Source of the DNA: Streptomyces sp. S.PNR 29
Lineage (GTDB): Bacteria; Actinomycetota; Actinomycetes; Streptomycetales; Streptomycetaceae
Length of the DNA: 64,000 nucleotides
NCBI RefSeq assembly: GCF_030386795.1
Contig: NZ_JANUQM010000004.1
Location: 397,630-461,629 of the forward strand
Direction: 5' to 3'
Below are positions 40,605 to 52,259 of this stretch, piece after piece. The notes below the pieces were generated by a model, which saw only the letters and a list, made by a program, of their open reading frames with translations, ran no database searches and was not told the origin of the DNA. Position 1 is the stretch's first letter, and every line of letters begins with the position of its first letter. The position numbers were made by a program, and so were the translations under genes.

Positions 40605-42090
40605 GTGACACTTCAGATCAGCCGACGCACCATGCTCAAGGCCGCGGGAGCGGCAACCGGCGCGGTCGGTATCGGTATCGGCACGGGCGTGGCCGCCTCC
40701 CCGGCGACGGCGGCGCGCACATCCTTCGCGCACCCCGGGATGCTCCACACCCGGGCCGATCTCGAGCGCATGGCCGCCAAGGTGAAGGCGGGCGCCGCCC
40801 CCTACAAGGCGGGTTTCGCCAGGCTCACCGCCAACCGTCACTCGCAGAGCACATGGCGGCCCAACCCGCTGGCGACCGCGATCCGGGGAGGGAGCGGCGT
40901 CCAGAACTACTGGGTTCTCTACAACGACATCCACGCCGCCTACCAGAACGCGCTGCGCTGGAAGATCACCGGCGACACCGCACACGCCGACACCGCACGG
41001 GACATCTGCAACGCCTGGTCGGGGACGCTGAAGGGCATCGGCGGAGGCTCCGAAGTCGTGCTCATGGCGGGCATCCAGGGGTACCAGTTCGCCAACGTCG
41101 GCGAGCTCATGCGCGGCTACCCCGGCTTCGACCTGGCCCGTTTCCAGGACATGATGGTCAGCCAACTTCTATCCGACGAACCGCGACTTCATATACCGCA
41201 AGACCAATTGCATCGGCCACTACTGGGCGAACTGGGACCTGTGCTCGATGGCCTCGATCATGGCCATCGGGATCCTCTGCGACGACCGGGCCAAGTTCAA
41301 CGAGACGGTCGACTACTTCTACTACGGCGCAGGCAACGGCGCGCTGGACAAGGCGATCCCCCACGTCTACGAGAACGACCTGGCCCAGTGGCAGGAGAGC
41401 GGGCGCGACCAGGGCCACAGCCTGTTGGGCATCGGCCTGATGGGCACCATCTGCGAGATGGCCTGGAACCAGGGCGTGGACCTCTACGGCGCGGAGGACT
41501 CCAAGTTCCGCAAGGCGTGCGAGTACGTCGCCCGGTACAACCTCGGCTACGAGGTGCCCTACACCACCTACACCTGGACAAACGGCGTGCACTGCTTGAA
41601 CACGGAGCAGACCGTCATCTCCGAAGGCGGCCGTGGCGGTGGGCGCCCGGTCTGGGCGCGGGTCTACAACCACTACGCCAACAGGCGCGGCATGGCCATG
41701 CCGAATACCCGCGAGATGGTGGCCCGCAGCGGGCCCGAGGGAGGCGGCGGCGACTACGGCCCGAACAGCGGCGGATTCGACGAACTCGGCTTCGGCACAC
41801 TGGCGTACACCCGGGACAAGGCCACCGCGGCCGAGGCGGCAGCCTCACCGTCTCCGTCGAAGCCGGCGGCCGCCAGGTCCGGTACCTCCGGAACGTCCGG
41901 TTCATCCAAGTCCTCGGCCGGGCAGTCCTCCGGAGACGTCAGCGCCCAGGGCGGAAAGAGCGACAAGGACCTGGCCGCCACCGGTGCCTCGGACCTCGCT
42001 CTGTGGACGGCCGCGACCGGCGTCACCACGGTAGCCGGCGGCCTCCTGCTGCTCCGCCGCCGCGGCCAGGCCCGCCGCGACGCGGAGTGA
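40605..42090 (+). pseudogene. Alginate-lyase-family secreted protein, sortase-anchored, frameshifted
   Basis: GTG 40605 (AAGGAA upstream) begins a Tat-type signal (SRRTMLKAAGAATG...) and an alginate-lyase-superfamily helical domain (HPGMLHTRADLERMAAKVKA). The frame breaks near 41160-41166. Removing one C from CC at 41162-41163 restores VSNFYPTNRDF and joins the second frame, which continues DFIYRKTNCIGHYWANWD to the end. The C-terminus is a Ser/Lys linker, LAATG, a hydrophobic segment and RRR, the LAxTG signal for class E sortase. Restored, it is an about 494-residue wall-anchored lyase-like protein. Either a true frameshift mutation or a base-call error is possible. Confidence 0.85.
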
Positions 42091-42186
42091 CACGCGGTGA
42101 CACAAAAAATCCGGTGACTGACCACAGTCGGGCTCCCCGCACGCGCTGTGCGCTACCGCACGCGGTTCGGGTTGGGCTCCTCTCGC

Positions 42187-42448
42187 CCAGCCGGAGACGG
42201 ACACCTTCACCAAAGAGCCGAGCAGGGCGCGGCGGGACTCGGGCAGCTCGGCGACGCGCCAGGCGGCCGCGCCCAGCAGCAGCGCGGTGCGCGGGTCGGT
42301 GGTGCGCAGCGCGTCTGCCACGTCGGCGACCTGACGGGCCGCTTCCTGGGTGCGCCGGCGCGCGTTGTCGGCATAGGCCCTGCCAGACGGCGAGGGCCGT
42401 CAGCAGCGCCACCGCCAGGACGGCGGACAGCGACACGGTCAGGCCAGT
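42187..42448 (-). pseudogene. Fragment of an nSTAND/WD40-type protein
   Basis: Two minus-strand frames together read a membrane-like stretch (VSLSAVLAVALLTALAVWQG) followed by RRRTQEAARQVADVADALR and ALLLGAAAWRVAELPESRRA. This is the segment that precedes the WD40 repeats in large Streptomyces nSTAND NTPase/WD40 proteins. Both ends and the repeats are gone, and there is a frameshift near 42400. Confidence 0.6.
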
Positions 42449-42720
42449 GACATCACCGCGCTGTGGCATGCGAAGACCGCCCGGTCCAGCGGCTCAACCA
42501 GCTGTCGTACTACCCGCAACTGGTCGACCGCATCCGTGAACTCGCAGGCCAAGGCGTCGGCGCCAGCGGATCGCCGACGCATCGAAGCCGAGGGCCACCG
42601 GCCGGCCAAGGGCGGCAAGCGGATCACCTCGAACACCAGCCGCAACCTCATGCGCCAACTCGGCTGCCCCGCTGACCGAGTCCACCGCCACCGCCCCGCA
42701 CCTGACGGAGAGCCGGCGTA
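42447..42720 (+). mobile_element. Decayed recombinase/transposase fragment
   Basis: Reading across frames gives LSYYPQLVDRIRELAGQGVG and then RRIEAEGHRPAKGGKRITSN with TSRNLMRQLGCPADR. This resembles the helix-turn-helix and EGxxPPKG segment of serine-recombinase or transposase-like proteins. There are at least two frameshifts and no complete gene. Confidence 0.5.
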
Positions 42721-42828
42721 GCCGCCATCGGCCCAGACGAGACTGATCGTGGAGAACCGTTCGCGCAGCAGCGCCGGCAGTCGGTGAGCGCCGTCGCGGT
42801 CCTGCATGCCAGCGGCGGTGACAGTCAC
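42712..42828 (-). mobile_element. Fragment of an IS5-family transposase
   Basis: The minus strand encodes VTAAGMQDRDGAHRLPALLR, then ERFSTISLVWADGGYAG, which matches the DDE-domain region around the second Asp of IS5-type transposases common in streptomycetes. Only about 39 codons remain and no inverted repeats are visible. It abuts the stop codon of the GH51 gene. Confidence 0.7.
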
Positions 42829-44328
42829 TCAGCCCAGCGCAATTGCGGTCCACGACACCGGCGGCAGCTCTATGCTGAGCAGCCCGTCGGACAGGATCGC
42901 GCTCGGGTTCGCGTGCGGGGTCACGCGGTTCTGCTCGGTGAGTGTGTTCTTCGCATACGGATCCGGGTCGGCGAGTGTGACCGCCTCCAGAATCCGCGAG
43001 GAGCCAAGGCTGCGCACATCGACCGTGACCTGAGTGGTCTGCGAAAGCCCGCGGTTGACGAGGAAGACCGCGGCCCGGTCCTCGTCGACGGTCGCGACGG
43101 CGTCGACGACAGACGCCTCGCCATGGCGTGCCGTCGTGTAGGTCGGCGCCTCGACAACGGGCCGGATCACCTCACCGGCGGCAAGCCGGCTGGTGATCGA
43201 GAACGGGTAGAAGGTCGTCTGCCGCCAGGCAGGGCCGCCGGGCTCGGTCATGATCGGCGCGATCACGTTGACGAGTTGCGCGAGCGAGGCCGAGGTGACG
43301 CGGTCACTGTGCTTGAGCAGCGTCATCAGCAGGTTGCCGACGACGACGGCGTCCGCCACCGAGTAGACGTCCTCCAGCTGCCGGGGGGCGTGCCGCCACT
43401 CGTCGTTGACCTCGTCGGACTCGTGGAACTCCTTCTGATACCAGACGTTCCACTCGTCGAACGAGATGTTGATCTTCTTCTTGGAGCGTTTCTTGTAGCC
43501 CACGTGGTCGGCGGTCGCGACGACGGTGTCGATGAAGTAGTCCATGTCGGTCGCCGAGGCGAGGAAGGAGCCGAGGTCGCCGTCGAGCTCCTGGTAGTAG
43601 GCGTGGCAGGAGACGTGGTCGACGTGGTCGTAGGTGTGCTCGAGCACCGTGCGCTCCCAGTCGCCGAAGGTCGGCATCCAGGAGCCGGAGGAGCCGCAGA
43701 CCACGAGTTCGAGGTCCTTGTCGGCCATCTTCATCGCGCCGGCGGTACGGGCGGCGAGCTTGCCGTAGTCGTCGGCTGACAGGAAGCCGGTCTGCCACGG
43801 CCCGTCCATCTCGTTGCCGAGGCACCACATGCGCACGTTGTGCGGCTCCGGCGTGCCGTTGGCGATCCGCAGGTCCGACAGCGCCGTACCGGCGGGGTGG
43901 TTGGCGTACTCGAGCAGGTCCAGGGCGGGCTGGATGCCCCGCGTACCGAGGTTCACCGCGAGCATCAGCTCGGAGTCGGTGAGCTTGAGCCAGCGGGCGA
44001 ACTCGTCCAGGCCGACCTGGTTCGACTCCAGCGAGTGCCAGGCGAGGTCGCGGCGCACCGGGCGCTTGTCGCGCGGGCCGATCGAGTCCTCCCAGCGGAA
44101 GCCGGAGACGAAGTTGCCGCCCGGGTAGCGGATGGTCGTGCTGCCGAGCTCCCTGACGAGCGCGACGACGTCCATACGGAACCCTTCTTCGTTCGCGCTC
44201 GGGTGTTCCGGCTCGTAGATCCCGGTGTACACGCAGCGGCCGAGGTGTTCGACGAACGAGCCGAAGGTGCGGCGCCGGACGGGAGCGATGACGGCCCGCC
44301 TGTCGAGTTCGATGTGGGCGCGGGGCAA
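42829..44328 (-). CDS. Alpha-L-arabinofuranosidase, GH51 (cytoplasmic)
   Basis: The 499-residue enzyme has a TIM barrel with the acid/base Glu in MWCLGNEMDG and the nucleophile Glu in ISFDEWNVWY, plus the C-terminal beta-sandwich of the family. It cleaves terminal alpha-L-arabinofuranose from arabino-oligosaccharides. It lacks a signal peptide, which fits intracellular processing of imported oligosaccharides. The start is a TTG at 44328 (PRAHIELDRRAVIAP) preceded by AAAGGA, because no ATG/GTG at the right place exists. It ends the LacI-regulated operon, 47 nt after the permease stop. Confidence 0.95.
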   Translation of the reverse strand: MPRAHIELDRRAVIAPVRRRTFGSFVEHLGRCVYTGIYEPEHPSANEEGFRMDVVALVRELGSTTIRYPGGNFVSGFRWEDSIGPRDKRPVRRDLAWHSLESNQVGLDEFARWLKLTDSELMLAVNLGTRGIQPALDLLEYANHPAGTALSDLRIANGTPEPHNVRMWCLGNEMDGPWQTGFLSADDYGKLAARTAGAMKMADKDLELVVCGSSGSWMPTFGDWERTVLEHTYDHVDHVSCHAYYQELDGDLGSFLASATDMDYFIDTVVATADHVGYKKRSKKKINISFDEWNVWYQKEFHESDEVNDEWRHAPRQLEDVYSVADAVVVGNLLMTLLKHSDRVTSASLAQLVNVIAPIMTEPGGPAWRQTTFYPFSITSRLAAGEVIRPVVEAPTYTTARHGEASVVDAVATVDEDRAAVFLVNRGLSQTTQVTVDVRSLGSSRILEAVTLADPDPYAKNTLTEQNRVTPHANPSAILSDGLLSIELPPVSWTAIALG

Positions 44329-44375
44329 TGCAGTGGTCCTTTGCGTTTCGGGATGGAGGTGGGGCGGCGAACGCG

Positions 44376-45254
44376 CTACTTGACGGCGCCTGCGGTCAGG
44401 CCCCTGCGCCAGAACCGCTGGAGGCTGACGAAGGCGACGAGCAGAGGGATCAGAGACAGGAACGCACCGGTGATCGGCAGCAGCAGCGGCACTCCGCTGG
44501 CGAACTCCGAGCGCCACTGCACCAGGCCCACCGTGACGGGCTGCAGTGAGGGGGTGTTGAGCATGAGCGAGGGCAGCAGGTAGTTGTTCCAGATGGCGAC
44601 GAACTGGAACAGGAAGACGGTCACCAGTGCCGGGGACATCAGCGGCAGGGCGATCCGGAAGAAGGTGCGCTGTTCGCCTGCTCCGTCGAGCCGTGCGGCC
44701 TCAAGGAGTTCGTCCGGGACGGACGCCGCGGCGAAGATCCGGCACAGGTAGACGCCGAACGGGCTGACACAGCTGGGCAGCAGCACCGACCAGTAGGAGT
44801 TGGTGATGTCCAGCTTGGCCATGAGCAGGAACAACGGCAGGGCGAACATCGGTGCCGGGATGAGAACCGAGGCGAGGATGACGTTGAACACGCTTTCGCG
44901 GCCGCGGAAGCTGAACTTGGACAGCGCGTAGCCGGCCATCGCGGACAGCAGGGTGCCGACGGCGGCGCCGACGAGGCTGTACAGCGCGCTGTTGGCGAGC
45001 CAGGTGGAGAAGATGCCGCCCTCGAAGCTGAACACGTCTCTGATGTTGGTGACCAGGTCGAAGTGGGAGAACCACAGCGGCGTACCGGTGTAGAGGTAGC
45101 CCGATTCCTTGGTCGAGGAGACGAACAGCCACCACAGCGGGATCAGCGTGTACAGGGCCATCAGGCCCAGCACGCCGTTGACGACGACCTTGCTCGCGAT
45201 GTCGCTGCCGCGGCGGGGCGGTCGGGTCGGTCGGCCGGCCGGAATCACGCTCAT
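44376..45254 (-). CDS. Sugar ABC transporter permease (MalG type)
   Basis: The 292-residue CUT1 permease has six membrane segments and the EAA loop AARLDGAGEQRTFFRIALPL. Its ATG overlaps the stop of the MalF-type gene (ATGA). With its partner and the lipoprotein it forms an importer, probably for arabinose- or galactose-containing oligosaccharides, judging by the GH51 and GH2 genes beside it. Confidence 0.93.
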   Translation of the reverse strand: MSVIPAGRPTRPPRRGSDIASKVVVNGVLGLMALYTLIPLWWLFVSSTKESGYLYTGTPLWFSHFDLVTNIRDVFSFEGGIFSTWLANSALYSLVGAAVGTLLSAMAGYALSKFSFRGRESVFNVILASVLIPAPMFALPLFLLMAKLDITNSYWSVLLPSCVSPFGVYLCRIFAAASVPDELLEAARLDGAGEQRTFFRIALPLMSPALVTVFLFQFVAIWNNYLLPSLMLNTPSLQPVTVGLVQWRSEFASGVPLLLPITGAFLSLIPLLVAFVSLQRFWRRGLTAGAVK

Positions 45255-46231
45255 GCCATCGCTCCCTTGCGCTGGTTGTACTTGAGGAATCCGAACGAGA
45301 GCACGAGGGTGATCAGCGCGAGCACGACGGACTCGGCGGCGGCCAGGTTCTGGCCGCCCACGTCCATGCCCAGGGTTGTGTTCATGATCGGGGAGAACTT
45401 CGGGTCGACGCCCGGGATGCGCGCGCTGACCAGCACTGCCGGCTCGGTGTACAGCTGCGCTGTCCCGATGATGGAGAAGACCGTGGTCAGCACCAGCGCG
45501 GGGCGCACCAGAGGGATCTTCACCGCCCACGCCAGGCGCCATCCGGTGCAGCCGTCGAGCGCGGCGGCCTCTGTCACCTCGGCGGGGATCGTCTGCAGCG
45601 CGGAGTAGATGATCAGCATGTTGTAGCCGGTCCAGCCCCACGTGAGCATGTTCCCGATCGAGGCCGGAACCCACGACGGCGACAGGAAGTCGACGTGGAT
45701 CCCGATGTGGGACAGCGGTCCGGTGAACGGCGAGAGGTCTTTCACCAGGAGGAAGGACCACATCACCGCGGCGATCGCACCTGGCAGCGCGTAGGGCAGG
45801 AAGAACGTGAGCCGGTAGGTCTTCCGCAGCCGGGCCGAGCGGGAGTCCAGTAGGAGCGCGAGCAGGAGGGCGAGGCCGAGCATGACCGGGACCTGGACGC
45901 AGCCAAGGAGCACGACCCGGACGATCGACGCGATGAAGTCGTGGTCGCTGAAGGCGTCGGCGTAGTTGGACAGTCCCGCGAACTCCGTGGTCTGCGCACC
46001 GCCGAACAGCCCGGCGCGGCGGACGGTGAAGAAGCTCTGGTAGATCGCGTAACAGATCGGCGCGACCATCATGGTCAGGAAGAGCACCGCGAACGGTGCC
46101 AGGAACCCCGACGCGGTCAACGCGGCACGGCGGCCGGTGCGCCGAGGCCGACCGGCGGGGGAGACACGGGGGGTGGCCGCGGGCACCGGCCGCGGCGGTG
46201 ACGCCGTCCGGGTGCTGCTGGGACTGCTCAT
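45251..46231 (-). CDS. Sugar ABC transporter permease (MalF type)
   Basis: The 326-residue permease begins with a Pro/Arg-rich cytoplasmic tail (about 1-38), then six hydrophobic segments. The EAA loop reads AAALDGCTGWRLAWAVKIPL. It lies 98 nt downstream of the binding-protein gene and overlaps the MalG-type gene. Confidence 0.93.
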   Translation of the reverse strand: MSSPSSTRTASPPRPVPAATPRVSPAGRPRRTGRRAALTASGFLAPFAVLFLTMMVAPICYAIYQSFFTVRRAGLFGGAQTTEFAGLSNYADAFSDHDFIASIVRVVLLGCVQVPVMLGLALLLALLLDSRSARLRKTYRLTFFLPYALPGAIAAVMWSFLLVKDLSPFTGPLSHIGIHVDFLSPSWVPASIGNMLTWGWTGYNMLIIYSALQTIPAEVTEAAALDGCTGWRLAWAVKIPLVRPALVLTTVFSIIGTAQLYTEPAVLVSARIPGVDPKFSPIMNTTLGMDVGGQNLAAAESVVLALITLVLSFGFLKYNQRKGAMA

Positions 46232-46329
46232 GGAAACCTCGCTGGGCGGTTCGTCGACAGGGGAGCGGGCCCCCGCGGCGCCGGGTACGGGCGGCCGCGG
46301 GAACCCTTCGGGGCGGCTGGAGTCCCGCC

Positions 46330-47637
46330 TCAGCCGTTGGTCACCGACAGGCCGAGCTTCTTGATCGCGGCGACCGTCGAGGCCTGGACCTTGGTGACCG
46401 CGTCCGGCAGGGTGCCCTTACCGATGGCACCGGTGAAGTCCGACTCGACCTGCTGGAAGGTCGGGCCGTTGGTCCAGGTGCTGGGCACCTGCGCGGCGGA
46501 GGCCTTGTACACGTCACCGACCTTCTGGCCGCCGAAGTACGGGTCGCCCCCTGTGAGTGACGGGTCTTCCTGTCCGGCCTTCGACGCCGGGTACAGCCCG
46601 CTTTCGATGCCCGTCTTCACGGCCTGCGGGTCACTGGACAGAAAATCGGCGAACTGCACTGCTTCGCGGGGCGTCTTGCACCCGGTCATCACCGAGGTGG
46701 CCGAGCCGCCGCTGCTGGCGCTCTTGCCGTCGCCGGCCTTCCAGGTCGGCATCGGGGCGACCCTCCACTTGCCGGCCAGGTCCTTCAGGTCCGACTTCAG
46801 ACCGCCGGCGGCCCAGGCCGCGTTGACGAACGTCAGCACCTTGCCGGCTTCGGAGGCCTTGTTGAACTGCGGGTCCCAGGCGTTGCCGGTCTTCGCCACC
46901 AGACCCTTGTCCTTGAGGTCCTGCCAGTAGGAGGCGACCTTGCGGGTGCCGGGGTTGTCGATGCTGACGGTCCAGCTGTCTCCCTTGGTCGAGTACCAGG
47001 ACTTGCCGGTCTGCAGGGTGAAGGCCGCCATACCGTTGGCGTCGCCGAGCATGGTGCCGAACTTCACACCGGGGTCGGCGGCGGTGACCTTCTCGGCGTC
47101 GGCCTTGTACTCGGCCCAGGTGGCCGGCGGCTTGCTGATGCCGTACTTGGCGAACAGGTCCTTGCGGTAGAAGAGGACCATCGGGCCGACGTCCACCGGA
47201 ACCCCGTAGATCTTGCCGCCGACGCTGGAGGCGGAGACGGCCGACGGGACGTACTTGTCCATGCTGTCGCTCGCGTACTGCGTGATGTCCATGACCGAGT
47301 TCTTCACGAGCATCGACGGGATGGTCTGGTACTCGATCTGGGCCAGACACGGGCCCTTGCCGGCGGTGAGCGCGTTGCTGATCTGGGTGTAGCCGCCCTT
47401 GGGGCCCGACGGGATCTTCTTGAAGGTGACCTTGATGTCCGGGTGGGAGGCGTTCCACTGGTCGACGATCTTCTCGTAGCCGGCCCAGCCCCAGAACTCC
47501 ATGTTCACCGGCCCGCTGTGGCCCGATTCCCCGGCGGAGTCGTTCTTGTCACTGCTGCACGCGCCGACGCCGAACGCGATGACCGTCGCGGTGGCGAGCG
47601 CCAGGAGTCTGCGGGTGCGTATGGTGGTGCTGTCCAT
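46330..47637 (-). CDS. Sugar ABC transporter substrate-binding lipoprotein
   Basis: The 435-residue protein has a lipoprotein signal with lipobox GVGAC (Cys at about 27), then a cluster-D sugar-binding fold (MEFWGWAGYEKIVDQWNASH, KGGYTQISNALTAGKG, VPVDVGPMVLFYRKDLFAKY). It would deliver oligosaccharides to the permeases encoded downstream. ATG 47637 (MDSTTIRTRR) is chosen so that the signal peptide has normal length; longer in-frame starts add a non-signal extension. GH2 lies 67 nt upstream. Confidence 0.92.
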   Translation of the reverse strand: MDSTTIRTRRLLALATATVIAFGVGACSSDKNDSAGESGHSGPVNMEFWGWAGYEKIVDQWNASHPDIKVTFKKIPSGPKGGYTQISNALTAGKGPCLAQIEYQTIPSMLVKNSVMDITQYASDSMDKYVPSAVSASSVGGKIYGVPVDVGPMVLFYRKDLFAKYGISKPPATWAEYKADAEKVTAADPGVKFGTMLGDANGMAAFTLQTGKSWYSTKGDSWTVSIDNPGTRKVASYWQDLKDKGLVAKTGNAWDPQFNKASEAGKVLTFVNAAWAAGGLKSDLKDLAGKWRVAPMPTWKAGDGKSASSGGSATSVMTGCKTPREAVQFADFLSSDPQAVKTGIESGLYPASKAGQEDPSLTGGDPYFGGQKVGDVYKASAAQVPSTWTNGPTFQQVESDFTGAIGKGTLPDAVTKVQASTVAAIKKLGLSVTNG

Positions 47638-47704
47638 GTGAGGGAAACCCTTCGTGACGGGGACTGACTTGCTGGACTGTCGGTGGGCGGGCGGCCAGGC
47701 CCGC

Positions 47705-51786
<4,082 letters not shown>

Positions 51787-51802
51787 GTACGCCCCCGAAA
51801 CA

Positions 51803-51814
51803 TTTATCGATCCA
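51803..51814. promoter_or_regulatory. Candidate LacI operator
   Basis: TTTATCGATCCA, a partial palindrome centred on ATCGAT, lies 16 nt upstream of the LacI gene in an unusually A/T-rich patch. LacI-family sites typically have a central CG, so autoregulation is plausible, but this is inference. Confidence 0.4.
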
Positions 51815-52102
51815 CGAAAGTGGCGTCAGCGTAGGGCGACTGCCGCAACAGGGCAAGGCTTCGTGCGGCGGCCGTGATTCAGCCGTTACGGAGCACGGTG
51901 AAGGCGCCGCAGGCAGGTCACGGCTGTTTCCGCGACTTTGAAGTGCACGGAGCATTGACGGTCCCGGAAATACGGCAGTAACGTCCCCGCCACGCCCGGT
52001 CCCGTGGATCGGTCAACGCAGTGGAGTCACCCTCGCCCACCGCGCGAATCAACACTCGACCTCACCGCGCCACCCCGCTCGGTGCGTCGGGGTGGTCCCC
52101 TC

Positions 52103-52156
52103 GGCCCCGATGGCCCCGACGGCCCCGACGGCCCCGACGGCCCCGACGGCCCCGAC
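52103..52156. repeat. Six tandem copies of a 9-bp unit
   Basis: GGCCCCGA(C/T) occurs six times in direct succession, about 100 nt upstream of the beta-helix gene. In one plus frame it reads Gly-Pro-Asp and in one minus frame Gly-Pro-Ser triplets, so it looks collagen-like. No start codon and ribosome binding site supports translation. I see nothing else in 51815-52259 apart from this and the GAGGAG ribosome binding site. Confidence 0.85.
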
Positions 52157-52259
52157 GGCCGCGGTCCGGCCGCGGCATCGCGAATGCTCCGCGCCGTCTC
52201 CAGCAGACGGCGAGTGCCTGAACAGACCTGCAACGGTCTCGTCCTGAGGAGAGAAAGGC

